DNA from: Phialophora verrucosa
Taxonomy: Eukaryota; Ascomycota; Eurotiomycetes; Chaetothyriales; Herpotrichiellaceae
DNA: 64,000 nt
Assembly: GCA_002099365.1 (NCBI GenBank)
Contig: MSED01000003.1
Coordinates: 1,302,001 to 1,366,000, forward strand
Direction of reading: 5' to 3'
Position 1 is the stretch's first letter. Each line of letters begins with the position of its first letter. The notes under the pieces are model-generated. The model saw only the letters and a list, made by a program, of their open reading frames with translations, was not told where the DNA came from and ran no database searches. Of the stretch, positions 1 to 11,684 are shown piece by piece. A program made the position numbers and the translations under genes.

Positions 1-1531
1 GCCAAGCTAGTGTCTGCACTGACTGGTAACAAGTCGTCCGAACCTGCTGAAGCCTCCAAGCCGTTGCCCAGCGACGTGGTAAAGACCCTTCTCGATGCGA
101 ATCCGGCACTCAAGGGCGAACTGGCTGGTATGCCCCCCGAAAAGGCGGGCGAGTTACTCAAAAAGATGGACGTGTCACAATTGCTCAGCGGGCTGTCGAT
201 AACTGGAAAGAACCAGAAAGATATGGCATCGTACAAGTTCTGGGCCACCCAGCCAGTGCCTCGTTTTGATGAGAAGCCTGAAGAGAAGCCTGACGGACCC
301 ATCAAAGAAGTCATTCCGGATCTGGTGCCAAAGACCGCTGCTCCTTTACCAGAAGGCTACGAATGGGTTGAGCTTGACTTGACACAAGAGGACGAGGTGA
401 AGGAGGTTTACAAACTGCTTTCATTACACTACGTCGAAGATGACCACGCCATGTTCCGGTTCAACTATTCCGCTGTTTTCCTAGATTGGGCGTTGAAGTC
501 GCCCGGTTGGAAAAAGAGTTGGCATATTGGCGTTCGAGCAAAAGGTCCAAGTCGTCTTCTGGTAGCAACCATTTTTGGCATTCCCATCAAGCTGAAAATA
601 CGACAGAACGTCCTTGACGTGGTGGAAATCAATTTCATGTGTGTACACAAGAAGCTGAGGTCGCGGAGGCTGGCTCCAGTGCTGATCAAGGAGGTCACGC
701 GACGATGTCATCTGGAGGGCATCTATCAGGCCATCTACACTGGCGGTGTCGTCTTACCTACACCTGTTGGCAGCTGTCGATACTACCACCGGAGCCTCGA
801 TTGGCTGAAGTTGTACGAGGTCGGATTCTCTCCTCTCCCTCCAAACATGACACAAGCAAAGATGATTGCTCGGAATCAACTGCCTCCGAATACCAGCACA
901 CCAGGATGGCGGAAAATGGAAGAAAAAGACGTCGATGCAGTCCACGATCTGCTTTCACGATACCTCGAGCGGTTTGAACTTGCGCAGATATTCACCAGAG
1001 AAGAGATCGTGCACTGGTTCCTCAACCGACAAAAACCGGCTGAACAAGTTGTCTGGTCCTTTGTGGTGGAAGGACATGAGGGCAAGATCACCGATTTCGG
1101 CAGCTTTTACTGTCTGGAGAGCAGCGTCATCGGTGAGATGAGCAAGAAGCATGACAAGATTCGAGCTGCCTACTTGTTCTATTATGCCACTGAGCACGCC
1201 TTCAACCCCAAGGAAAAGGGTTTGAAGGAACGACTGTTGCAGTTGGGGCAGGATCTGTTGATCGAGGGAAAGAAGGTGAGATTATCCAGACTGAGCTTGG
1301 TAATTCTTGCAATGCTGACCGCCGGGCGATTAGGCTAAGTTCGACGTATTCAACGCCCTCACACTCCACGACAACCCCTTGTTCCTGGAACAGTTGAAGT
1401 TCGGCGCTGGCGATGGCCAGCTGCATCACTACCTGTACAACTGGCGGACGAAGACCATCAATGGCGGTGTTAACTCGAAGAATCAGCCGGATGAGAGCAA
1501 GAGGGGAGGCATCGGTATCGTGTTGCTGTAA
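1..1531 (+). CDS. NMT1: Glycylpeptide N-tetradecanoyltransferase (N-myristoyltransferase), 5' partial
   Basis: Transfers myristate from myristoyl-CoA to the N-terminal glycine of target proteins, in the cytosol. Exons are 1..1275 and 1334..1531; the 58-bp intron begins GTGAGA and ends TTAG, and splicing restores the family C-terminus. The reading frame is open to the left edge and no ATG precedes it, so the true start lies outside the window. About 490 residues are visible, with probably a few tens missing. The protein ends in GGIGIVLL; in this family the terminal leucine carboxylate acts as catalytic base, so the active end is present. The FNYS, NFMCVHKKLRS and YYHRSLDW blocks are typical NMT sequence. 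Identification is secure from overall sequence. The next gene is about 1.85 kb away. Confidence 0.95.
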
Positions 1532-3383
1532 CGAATGTGCGGGAAGCAAGAGCGAATATCTCAGATACGGTTCGAAGCTGGTGTCTCGGTCGACTACTCG
1601 TTTCCATCTTCACTTTGGCAGAGCGAACTTCCCCATGGTCATGACTTTGCACGTTATCAGGAGGCATGAGAGCGAGCATGAGCGCATAGCTTAGATGCAA
1701 GGTTGCTTCAAGTAGATTCGATTTGACGGGCGAAGATTCTATGTCGTTCTGGTCGTGGAAACTCCAGATGGTTTTCCATTCTGCGCCTCTAGCGGGCTAG
1801 ACAGGATGAAGATGATGTCCACTTTGCACCCGAAAGATATTTTCTTTCCCTTTCCATTTGGGCCCCAGCGGTACTCGTACATCAACTAGCACACTGGTAC
1901 CTGCCAATGCGGGCATTGTCACCAACCGTACCTCGCCGGGTAACACTTCTCGAAGCGATGGGCGCTGTTCCGCCATTCAATGACCACCGCATACGCTCTC
2001 GGTGCGGTGTCGTGCTCTCGTGTTTGCCATGGAGAAGTGCCCATTTTTCTGACAGCGCTTCTTGCTCCAGCCTTTCGAAAATCACTTCGTTCAGATGACA
2101 CGAAGGCCTGCAGAACACGCAGCGGTGTAGCCGTTTCCTTTGGACAACTGCCATCAACACGGACTCCGTGCTATGGTGTCCTCAAATGCGTCATGTGAAA
2201 GCCCAGCTGTACAGAGCTCCAGAAGTCGCAGCTTCCCAGTAATTTCCGCGGCCGAGTCTCTGGCGATTCTCTGGGCGCTCAGCGGGTCCCACAGTCTGCC
2301 ATCTGCGGTTTGCCGTCCGACGAAGGGCAAGCCCATCTATTTCCAACTTCCTATTTCCCTTGCCGTTGCTTATGTTTCGGGTTTTTATCGCAGATGATGA
2401 AGACGCGGTTCTTGCGCCGCACGGCCTATATTATTCACACGAGCGTCAAGTTAGCCAACGGAGATCCCTGATCGCGATCATATTCTAGGCTATTGGACGA
2501 ACTGCTGGACGTGCCGGACGGGTGCGGGTGAGGGCGGGTGCGCCGGGCGCAGTCCTGAAGCTACTTCCACGTCCGCGTCCAGTGCGCGCAGAGTGTGTGT
2601 CTGTCTGTGTGTGGGAGAGAAATGTCTCGTACCTTGCAGCTTTCACACAGTCGCTTGACCGAGGAGCGAGTTTTCATCCCCCTTGTTTGGACCTGTGTGT
2701 TCAGAGATAACTTGGCTTGCGGCTGCGCTCGCGGAAGCCGGGACGGGGATATGGGGCCGCGAAGAAAGGTGCTGAAGCTGCTTTGCTGGGATGTGTTGAA
2801 GGTCAGGAGGACTCGTCGTGGGAAGTGCGGGAAGCGGGTTTGAGGAACAAGGGAGCGGAAGAAGGTGACGCGCGTGGCGAGGGAGCTGAGCATCTTGACA
2901 GCGGCTCTTGGGCCGAGGGTTGGTCTTTGGTGTTAAGAGCTGGCAGATGTCGATTGAGATTGAATGGCGTTGATGGGTCAAAGTCATGGCAGTCTTCGAG
3001 AGCACGAGGTCCATGGGGGTTTGTGGTCCGCCGTAATTCAAGGCAATGCACTTCGGGTTCTATGCTTCAAACGACAGTGAGGTGCCCTTGGTGCGTGGGT
3101 GCACCACACACGCGATCAACCCGCTCTCATTGCGCTGTACATGGGAGGACGGCATTGAGCCCTCTACAGTTTTACTCGTGCTATGCAGGGAGCTGCACGT
3201 CGCGTGACTCTGGCTCCGAACCGACCAGGCAAGAAGATCTAACTCTTCATGATGCTGACTTTGGCGTGAGGTGTCCAAGAATCCCATACATGAAGAGACT
3301 CCTCCAGCTCCTTCGGGGCTTTCAGCTCAAGTGCACAACAATATAAGCTCTGTCTTCGGAGTCTAGACATATTGTCCGACGTA
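1532..3383. other. Long intergenic region, 1.85 kb
   Basis: Lies between the 3' ends of the N-myristoyltransferase gene and the Zn2Cys6 regulator gene, which converge on it. Open frames here, including one of about 209 codons on the plus strand near 2717..3346, lack ATG context and any recognisable domain and read as arginine/serine-rich low-complexity sequence. There is a GT-rich stretch near 2590..2625. I see no supported gene. Confidence 0.5.
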
Positions 3384-5918
3384 TCATACCTCAAGAAAAC
3401 CATTGCCGAAGTCCGTCATCAACATCCAGCTGCCGTCGTCGACGATATTGTCAGGCAACCACCGCATCGGAGTTTCGATGCCTATGTTGGCGAAATTTTG
3501 CATGCTGGGATCGGCGTAAGGGCTTCCACTTGACCCCAGCTGCTGCAGACCGGCGCTGCCGTGATACTGATACGCCATCCCATTTGATACACCGGGCGAA
3601 GGAGCCGTATTCAATGACTGCCCTTGCACATGTGGTTGTTGTGCAGTTGGCATCGGTGCATGGAACCGGAAGCTGCTGCTGCCAACTTCTGGAGACACAG
3701 CTGGAAGCGAATCCGGTGCCATCGGCACATGGTAAGGGGATCTCTCACTGGTCTGTCCTGATCCTGTTGTAGGCTCAAGTGCAACGCTCGCAACCGATGC
3801 ATACGAGCTCGATTGCGGCCTTGGACGTGGCGAAGCAACAATACTGTGGCCACGGCGGTCTCGCGAGCTCTGTGTTGCGCCTCGCACGACCTTCTTGTCC
3901 GACCATTGCCTGAGCAGCTGCACAATGACTGCAGCACACCTTGCTGCTGAAGGCGTTGCACCCGCTTGTCGCAGCACCTCTAGGCCAAAGTTCAATCTCA
4001 CACTTGCTTCTTGAGCTAAAGCCAAGCCATGGCCGCCGCCGCCGCCGCCGCTTCGGTTACTTGACTCGTTCTCCTTCAGGTCGAGAACGTTGATTGTGCA
4101 AGCAACAAACATGGTGTATGTTTGAAGATACGTGATAAACCGGAAACCGAAACGGCGGACGTGCAGAGTGAACAGTGAGTCTATCATCTGTGCGGCTTTG
4201 GTGCAGAGGTCCTTTGCTCTAAGCGATAATGTCCGATAAGGTCGGCACAGGAGTATCATCGTTGCATGGTATGTCAAATTGAGGAGCAGGATATGGATCG
4301 GCGGACAGAGAACGACTTTGTCCCCAACCGAGATGAAGAGACCGTCAGGGAGACTAGTCGACCAGTCTTCAAGCTTCTGGATGGTGTTCTCGAGGAAAGC
4401 CAGCAGGTGGTCTTGCTTTGACTGATGAGGCCGGCAATAAAGGCCGTCCAGCACGCCATCAATGATGATGCACAACCTGCAGTATGCGCCAAATCGGGCA
4501 ATCCCCAGCGACTTCTGCTCTGTGAAGGCTGCCATCGATTCCTGCTCCTGCCCCAGCACTGGTCTCCACGGCTCGTCGTCTGTCTCCGGGCCATCAATCA
4601 GAGTGTCTTTTGAAGGAATGTCACGCGTGTCGTGGATGATTGGAGCCCTGCCGAGACATAAGCTCATGGTTTTGTCCCACGTGAAGCAGCTCCAAAACAC
4701 CTGTTGGCGCAGTGCGAGCTCTTCCTCGGAAAACTGACGAGCAAGATAGCTCATCTTTTTGGAGTCGATGTGTATACCAAGATCTCGCATCATGCGGAAA
4801 GCCATGCCAGAGTACAGCCAGCCTTGCGAGGTTCTCCCACAGCCACATTCCCGTGCCGAGAGGATGAGCAGGCCTTGTACTGTGGGGATCGAGCTGCCTC
4901 TGTCGATATCGTTAGGAAGGAGCTGCAAAGCCCTAGCTGCAAAATGATTCCCTAAACTTGGTGCCTCGAGTCTTGTCGAATAACGTGCAGCTTGCGCTAG
5001 TACCGCGCATAGGAGAAACGGGGTCACCCATGGCCCGGAAACGAACAAGTCCCCTGTACAGTGTCAGTCTTTCTCCACGACATCACAACTTTAGAGATAA
5101 CGTACTCAAGAACAATCGCTTGTTAAGCACCAGGTGGAGGTGATGCGCCCAACACCAGTATGCGTCGAGCAAATGGTCCAGGAACTCACTGGGTATTTCA
5201 GACAAGACTTCCGGTGGCCCGGCTGGTTCGATGAGTACGGTTACGTCTGGTGTGGTGTATATCGTGGACGCGGACGATATGTGTTGGTGTTGGTCCGTCG
5301 CCTGCCGTTCATCCAGTACTGTGGAGCCAGGAAGCATGCCTCCATCGCCCTCATCCTCTCGAAGGTCGACATGATAGTGGCTTGTCTTGCCGTAGAAGCA
5401 GATGCGGCCATCCACGCCAACCGAGGCTTCATCGGGCGGCTCACTCTGTATGGGTTGGGGGGATTCAGCGGCGTCAATATCCTGAGCCTCGTCGACCGTG
5501 TCCTCCGGCTCTCGTGCATCCACTGAAGCACGTCTTGCGCGCTCTGGCTTGATCCTCTCGAAAGGCGTCAAGATCAGAGCTTCGCGTTCTTCAATGCTGC
5601 TACTTTGGCGTAACTTCTCAAATCGATCCTCGAATGCTTTGAGGCGTTTCTCTAGCGAGATCGCATATGCGAGCGAGGGCCCTCTACTCGCACCCAGTCA
5701 CGTCAGCGCCAATCAACTCGTGTGCAGTAGGTGGCTGACCTGTCATATTCACATGTTTCACGTGATGCAGTGCATTTGTTGCATGTCGGGGTTGCTCCAT
5801 CGCAACGTGCCTTCTTTCGTCGACAATTCGAACATGCGAATCCGTATCTCCGGACCTGGTGGCTTCTCTGCTTCTTCTTGGAGCGCTGGCTTGCCGCTTC
5901 CGGCCGGGGGTCCGCCAT
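3384..5918 (-). CDS. Zn2Cys6 fungal-specific transcription factor
   Basis: A DNA-binding regulator. Exons (minus strand) are 5740..5918, 5106..5683 and 3384..5053, with introns of 56 and 52 bp; the product is about 808 aa. Residues 29-56 form a zinc binuclear cluster of pattern CX2CX6CX6CX2CX6C (CSNCRRKKARC, then CNKC and CEYD), preceded by a basic stretch. A helical linker follows. The middle homology region includes GWLYSGMAFRMMRDLGIHI and FWSCFTWDKTMSLCLGR. The C-terminal third is Ser/Pro-rich, and a six-glycine run near 4035 is encoded by a GCC-type trinucleotide repeat. The start at 5918 gives a compact N-terminus; an in-frame ATG at 6038 would add 40 residues. It is the only regulator beside the metabolic genes at 6.4-11.7 kb, so a pathway-specific role is plausible but unproven. 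Its target is unknown. Confidence 0.9.
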
Positions 5919-6379
5919 TCCTGTGGCTATCTTCTCGGACTGGTTGCGATTTCCTTCCTCCCTTGGGGACGGCTGTGATCTTGATAACGTGTGTCTACGT
6001 CTCAAGTTCACCCAGGAATCCAGGTTGGCCGGCCCCAACCCCGATCCTTAAAGCCGGGGGCTAGGGCCGATGTGTTCGGTGGGTTCGGCAACCCGTAGCT
6101 GGCCAAGGGGCTCAGCCTCGTGACGTGTGAAATGCCCACAACCGAGGGGGAAGTGCGGGGAGGGCACGGTCGATCTTCCCGGCATCTCTCCGGCGAGCTG
6201 GCGGCAAGGGTGAGGTGGGTGTAGATTCGAGGTGGCGTCAAACAGGGCAGTGATGAAAGACAGCTCATAGTTACATGTGTTTGGCGCACCTTCCTCTATG
6301 GGAGCGTCGGCCATACTCATGGCACAGCTACATATAGCCAGCTCAAACTCTGGCCGACTGTGATAGACTCGATGCGAAG
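5919..6379. promoter_or_regulatory. Divergent promoter region between the Zn2Cys6 regulator and the 227-aa gene
   Basis: A 461-bp region between two divergent starts. It would serve both genes if the regulator starts at 5918. No single operator stands out by eye. The short open frames in it have no recognisable domain. Confidence 0.4.
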
Positions 6380-7111
6380 ATGGCAGACCTCGAACCTACG
6401 CTTGGACGATTTCGAAATGCATACGACAATCCTGAACATCAAAAGGGGCTTAACGTGGCGTTGAGGAAGGCACTCAGGTTATATGCCTCAGCTGCGCGGT
6501 TAGATTTTAATGTGAGTGCAGAATAACTCAACGCCAATCATGGCCTACTGATTTCGTTCAAGCAAGACAATGCTGGCAACATACACATCTTGCGGCATGG
6601 ACGTGATCCCGATCTGGCAAACATTGCCATAGCATTCCAGCTGGACGAGAACCGGTGCGAGGCGGCCTGTCAGAGTGCGTTACGGGTCTTCCACGAGCTG
6701 CAACGGGAGAACTTGCTGTGTGGCGTGACACTGCTCGGCTGGACCTCTGTGGGTGATGCGTACGTGGGACGACATCTCTGGGAGAGCGCAGGCCTGAAAA
6801 CCCAAAATCGATCGTTGAACCCTGAAGTCCAACAGTTCTCAGGCTTCGCGGACGTCTCGGCGTTCCAGCTCTCCGCAGTGTTCGAGATCGTCGAGGAATC
6901 ACAGGAGCAGCTGCAGGTGGAGGGAGCTAGAATTCTCGTCGAGCAGATACAGAAGCTGTCAAGCTCGCCCATCTCGGCCAAGTTGTCTCCGCGAAAGCAA
7001 CTGCGAGCACCAGAGGTGTGTTTGAGGGGGCCAGGAGCGGAGCGTGTAGGGTGTGAAGCGATCAAGGCGTACAGCAGGTACATTGGAGCCATGTTTGACA
7101 ATTTCGACTAG
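6380..7111 (+). CDS. Hypothetical protein, about 227 aa
   Basis: Exons are 6380..6511 and 6563..7111, joined by a 51-bp intron (GTGAGT to TTCAAG) with a CTGAT branch-like motif. The ATG at 6380 follows CGAAG. The protein begins MADLEPTLGRFRNAYDN and looks mostly alpha-helical. I see no signal peptide, membrane segment, cysteine cluster or enzyme motif, and I do not recognise the family. The frame stays open with protein-like composition, and splicing joins two frames cleanly. It is divergent from the Zn2Cys6 regulator. It may be a lineage-restricted protein. Confidence 0.65.
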
Positions 7112-7514
7112 GGGGCCCCCTCCGCGTGCCCATGCAAAGGCTGTGCGACACGTCAACCACAGCAGTGTTCGAAAGCCTATGGGCAACTCCCGTAACAAGT
7201 TTCCGCCCTGATCTTTGATCCGTCAATGCTTGATGCCGACAGTTCGGCGGAGAAGCGCGGAGAAGCGCAGCCAATGCCGCTCACTGTCCGCGTTGGGAAG
7301 GCCGTGGATGAGTTCATGCGGTCAACCGCGGCATCAGTCCGTCCACAGCAAGTATCCAAATACTCTGTGGAACCATGTATACCGATAGCGTCATTCGAGG
7401 GACTGTCGTAATATAAACCTAGTCATGGCTGGGATGGAATACCCGTACTTCTCTCAAGATTACCGACATTGGCGACCGAGCATATTCTGAAAGACTAAAC
7501 CCAGGTCAAGCATC
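7112..7514. other. Intergenic region upstream of the alpha/beta hydrolase
   Basis: A 403-bp spacer between two genes on the same strand. It contains ATATAAA about 105 bp before the next start (near 7410), a possible TATA element. No gene is supported. Confidence 0.4.
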
Positions 7515-8376
7515 ATGGCGTCTAAGTTGTCTGCCACTGGCTATATCTCGTCTAAGGACAGCAAGCTGTACTACGAGACGGAAGGAAACCCGGATGGGCC
7601 GACCATTCTGTTCATCCACGGCTTAGGCGGCACAACGAATGCTTATCAGCCCATCGTCCCCGATCTCCAGGACTTCAACATCGTCCGTTTCGACTGGGGC
7701 GGCCATGGGAGGAGTTCCACGCCCAAGACCACGAGTATCGAGTCTTACGTGGCCGACGCCGAAGGTATGCTTGACGCCTGCCACTTATTGCCGGCGCAGT
7801 ACAGTAGCTGACCGAACTGTGCAAGCCGTGTTGAATGAATTGAATCTACGCAATGTCAACGTCGTGGGCCACTCGCTGGGCGGACTGGTCGCTCTGCATT
7901 TCGCTGCCAAGGTCCCCGACAAGGTCAAGGCACTGGTCTTGTTTGGGCCGATCAGTCCGCCTCCAGAAGCTGGTCAGCAGGCGCTGAAGGGACGTGCCGC
8001 CGCTGTCCGAGAGAAGGGGATGGCCGGGGTTGCCGACACCGTCGTAGGCAACGCTTTCGCCGCCGAGTCCTACAAGTCTCGGAGGGGGGAGGTCACTCTC
8101 GCGCGCGAGATGCTGACGAGGACAGACCCTGAGGGATATGCGCTGGCCTGTGAGGCCGCAGCGAACAGTAGCGCGCCGGATTTCGGCAAGATCAAGGCCA
8201 AAGTGGTCGTCGTCTCGGGGAAGGAAGATAAGGTGTCGACTGTGCCAGCGGGCGAGACGACCACCCAGAAGCTTGGCTCGAATGCAACCCAAGAGGTCAT
8301 CGATGGCGTTGGGCATTGGCACATGCTTGAGGCGAAGGAGAAGGTGGTGGAGATCATCAAAGCGACATTCTCGTAA
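7515..8376 (+). CDS. Alpha/beta hydrolase (3-oxoadipate enol-lactonase-like)
   Basis: A soluble serine hydrolase of about 272 aa. Exons are 7515..7764 and about 7808..8376; the intron is only 43 bp. The acceptor could also be used three bases earlier (CAG|TAG), adding one residue in frame. The oxyanion motif ILFIHGLGG is near residue 34, and the nucleophile elbow GHSLGG has Ser near residue 106. The acid Asp is probably in SGKEDKVS and the His in GVGHWHML near the C-terminus, so the triad looks complete. There is no signal peptide, so a cytosolic enzyme is expected. The family hydrolyses lactones and esters in ring-cleavage catabolism, but the substrate cannot be read from sequence. It converges with the dehydrogenase gene that follows. 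Confidence 0.9.
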
Positions 8377-8463
8377 TAGACACAGACACAGTTCAGATAG
8401 ACGTTTGCAAAGACCGACGATTCTATTGTTGTTCTACCAGGGCGAGATGTCAGGTGCATCATT

Positions 8464-9492
8464 TCACGCCCCGTTGACCCCGTTGCCATGATCTGCCTGC
8501 ATTGTAAAATCCTCGCCCTTGAACGGCTTGAGACCAGCGGTGACCCGCATCCCAGCAGCACACGCGCTCCAATCCAACGACTCTCCCCCGATCGCCTTTG
8601 CGGTTGTCAGGTGGTTCCAGGCTTGATCGATTATGGGTGTCGGGGTGGCCGTCTCTGCACCTAGCCGTCGAATATACGCCGCATCCTTCATGCCGCCGGG
8701 AAGAGTAAAGCCTGTCTTGCCAGAGAAGGTGCCGTCCCGGATCTTCTTGCCATAATTCACCCACGCGGCTGCTGGAAACCATTGCTCTGGAAGAACGGGG
8801 TCAGTGTCTATCTTCTGACTACAGGGGAGATGTATCAACTTACGAATGAAGTCGTAGAAGATGTTGGTGTCAAAGCCCGTTTTCTCCGCCAGCGTAAAGC
8901 TCTCGGACAGCAGTTCGATCGTGCCCAGGATGCAGTTGTTCCCCAAGATCTTGAGCAGAGCGCCCTTGGAGGTATCCTCGCCACAATCGATCACGGCCTT
9001 GCCGAGCGTCGGCACAATGTACGACTTGACCTTCTCGCGAGCGTGCTCGCTGCCGGAAAGCACGATCAAGAGGCCGGCACTTTTGGCTGCGGCCGGTGGT
9101 CCGAACACAGGACACGACATGAACGACACCCCTGCCCGTTGGGCTTCTTCATTCAGAGTCGCCGATGTGGTCGGAAACAGGGTCGAGTGGTCGGCCAGAA
9201 TCAAACCCTCTTTCCGAGCCTGAAATACCTCGCGACATATAGAAAAGGCTACCTCGTCGTTGGCCAGACAAGTGTGAATAATGTCACATCTCTGCGCCAG
9301 CTCCGTAATGCTACCGGCTGGTTCACAGTAGCTGTTCGCTGCCAAAGGCTCGATCTTGCTCCGCGTCCGATTCCATATCTGCACCTTGGGAAGGCCTTTC
9401 GACTGAGCATAGGAGGCTAGATTGTGTGCCATCATTGAGCCCATATTGCCGAGGCCGATAAAGCCGAAGGTGACATTGTCGCTACCAGCCAT
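8464..9492 (-). CDS. NAD(P)-dependent beta-hydroxyacid dehydrogenase (3-hydroxyisobutyrate dehydrogenase family)
   Basis: Exons (minus strand) are 8844..9492 and 8464..8786. The 57-bp intron (GTAAGT to TTCCAG) is a multiple of three and stop-free, so the unspliced frame stays open. Removing it joins FYDFI to QQWFP and restores the family pattern, giving about 323 aa. The Rossmann motif GFIGLGNMG is at the N-terminus. The substrate-binding segment with FMSCPVFGPP and the motif GALLKILGNN, which carries the catalytic Lys and Asn of the family, follow. The family oxidises or reduces 3-hydroxyacids; a close relative is 6-phosphogluconate dehydrogenase. No organelle signal is obvious. It starts divergently from the amidohydrolase about 600 bp away, which may share the promoter. 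Confidence 0.9.
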   Translation of the reverse strand: MAGSDNVTFGFIGLGNMGSMMAHNLASYAQSKGLPKVQIWNRTRSKIEPLAANSYCEPAGSITELAQRCDIIHTCLANDEVAFSICREVFQARKEGLILADHSTLFPTTSATLNEEAQRAGVSFMSCPVFGPPAAAKSAGLLIVLSGSEHAREKVKSYIVPTLGKAVIDCGEDTSKGALLKILGNNCILGTIELLSESFTLAEKTGFDTNIFYDFIRKLIHLPCSQKIDTDPVLPEQWFPAAAWVNYGKKIRDGTFSGKTGFTLPGGMKDAAYIRRLGAETATPTPIIDQAWNHLTTAKAIGGESLDWSACAAGMRVTAGLKPFKGEDFTMQADHGNGVNGA

Positions 9493-10095
9493 ACTGCCCG
9501 TTCGAAAACAGCAGTATCAGTCCGTCACGGTGTGCGTCTGTGGGTGCAGTGTCCTCGGCCTGAGCAAGAAAGTCTAGAATGCCAAGTCGAACTGCTTGGA
9601 GGTTTGAGAGCTGCCATCTCATCTCGCAAGGATGCTGCTTCATCTGGCTTGATATAGTCTAGGCGATCCTTGCCCTTCATCTTCGATGCAAGAGCTCCCT
9701 CGCACGGAGCTGATAACGGGAAGTCTCCGCGCAGCAGCCTGCGCATGATCTTCGCAAACGTGGCGAGAAGAGCAACCAAGGGCGAGGCGGGGGCTGCGTT
9801 TACAAAATCTCAGAAACAACCACCGGCATCTCCCCGTCGTGGCTTGTGGCCAGCAATCCAGTGGGGACCCCGCATTCGTCGCCGGTACTGTGAACGTTTC
9901 CAAAGAAGCCGTGCAACGAGCCGATCACAAGCGGAGGATTACCATCAACGTGCTTCGAATGGCTGGACGATCTATATGCTTTAAAAATGCAGAGAGACCT
10001 CCTGCCCGTATGGCGATCGGACGGCTTGGAGTGAATTCAAAGAATCAGACTCGACCACAGTTGGACCACACCCACACCTTCGAATTCCAAGTACC
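9493..10095. promoter_or_regulatory. Divergent promoter region, dehydrogenase and amidohydrolase
   Basis: About 600 bp between two divergent starts. Short open frames exist, one with a plausible lysine/acid-rich stretch near 9600..9700 on the minus strand, but none has clear support. CTTTAAAAAT at 9979..9988, about 110 bp before the amidohydrolase ATG, could serve as a TATA-like element. Confidence 0.4.
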
Positions 10096-11684
10096 ATGGG
10101 TTCTATCGGCGCGACAAAGACCTTCAGTCCCGAGGAGCTGCCTCCTCCTTGGAAGTTGACTCCCGCAGACATAGAAATCGACAACCACAAGGATGGCGAC
10201 AAAGGCAAGATCCTCTTCAAGAACGTCAACATATTCGACTCGACCGGCGCGGACATTTATCCAGGCGATGTCTTGATCGAGGGTAAACACATCAAGAAGG
10301 TCGGCAAGTTCGATTTTGCACCCGACGACGATACACTCGTCATCGACGGCAAAGGCAAGAAGACGCTCATGTCTGGCCTCTGTGACGCTCATACACACTT
10401 GAGTTGGAACAACTCGACGACGCTGGACGGACTCACCGGGCTGAAACTCGAGGAGCACGTTCTTTTCACGGCACAGTCCGCAAAGACGTACATCGATTGC
10501 GGATACACCATGTGTTTTGGCGCCGCGTCGGCTCAACCACGCCTCGACATTGTGATCAAGGGTGCGATCAAGTCCGGAATGATCCCGGGACCGAGAACGC
10601 TGTCGAGTTGCCAGGAGATCACGACTACCGGCGGCGCCATCATTCCCAGCATCAGCAAGTACGCAGATGGAGAGGACGCCATGCGCCGGACCGCCCGCGA
10701 ATTCATCGAACTCGGCGCCGATAACATCAAACTCAGCATGACGGGCGACTATGTCCATCCAACCATGGGCAGTACGGAAACATACTTCACCCTCAAAGAG
10801 ACAAAAGCGGCCGTGGAAGAAGCCCACAACCGAGGCAAGAGAGTGTGCGCCCATGCTCGTTCCGCCGCGAGCGTTGTACTATGCTGCCAAAGTGGTGTCG
10901 ACGTCGTTTACCACGCCAGTTTCGCCGACGAAAAGGGGCTGGACATGCTGGAGGCGCTGAAAGATCGGGTGTGGGTGGCTCCGGCCATCAACTTTCCCTA
11001 CAATACATGCTCCGGCGACGCCATCCCGTACGGCATGACGCCCGAGATGGCGAAGAAGAAAGGCCTCGTCGAGGAGGTCGAAAAGGCCTGCAAGGCGATG
11101 AAGGAGTTGCACCGACGCGGCGTGCGAGTCCTACCGGGCGGTGACTACGGATTTGCATGGGCGCCCCACGGGACATACGCAAGGTAAGTCAACGAGAGTC
11201 TAATAGACACCGGTCGCGCCCAATCTCGCACGACGATTTTCCCCGGTTGTGTCCCGCGAAGCAAGCTAACACCCGAGTCTCTGCCCCCAGGGATCTAGCA
11301 CACTTTGTCAACCTCTTCGGCTACACGCCGAAGGAATCCCTCCTCGCCGCAACGGCCCTGGGCGGCGAAATCATGGGCCACCCGGACCTCCTCGGCAAGG
11401 TCCAACCGGGATACTACGCCGACGTGATCCTGATCGACGGCAACCCGCTGGAAGACATCGAAATCTTCCAGGACACATCGAAGCTGCACGCCATCGTCAT
11501 CAACGGCCACGTACACAAGAACGTCGCCGTCGTGGGTGCGGACGGGCAGAGCCTGACGGCCGACGGCCTGGCGAACAAGCGCACCGTCTATACGAATCTG
11601 CCGCTCGTGCCCAAGGAGGAGCAGGAGAAGCAGCAGCGCGATGCCAGGGAGAATGGTATCGGCATCGAACCACAGGCTGTTTGA
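10096..11684 (+). CDS. Metal-dependent amidohydrolase (imidazolonepropionase-like superfamily)
   Basis: Predicted hydrolase of amide or ring C-N bonds. Exons are 10096..11183 and 11291..11684 with a 107-bp intron (GTAAGT to CCCCCAG), giving about 493 aa. DAHTHLSW at residues 97-104 supplies the HxH metal ligands. DNIKLSMTGDY holds a candidate bridging Lys. CAHARS and YHASFAD supply further His ligands, and PGGDYGF is the likely final Asp site. The C-terminus has the usual GYYADVILIDGNPLEDI sheet. No signal peptide or membrane segment is seen. Related fungal enzymes include prolidase-like and mycotoxin-degrading amidohydrolases, but the substrate cannot be assigned. It is the last member of the possible catabolic group that starts at the Zn2Cys6 regulator. 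Confidence 0.9.

Noticed and set aside
2717..3346. 209-codon open frame on the plus strand in the 1.5-3.4 kb spacer
   Set aside because: No ATG at its beginning, low-complexity Arg/Gly/Ser composition and no domain; a minus-strand frame overlaps it with equally poor support.
5703..6320. Plus-strand and minus-strand frames overlapping the regulator's zinc cluster and promoter
   Set aside because: They are shadows; only the minus frame with the CX2C series has family support.
9525..9984. Overlapping frames in the dehydrogenase-amidohydrolase promoter
   Set aside because: Short, overlapping on both strands and without a known motif; best seen as noise or a very old relic.
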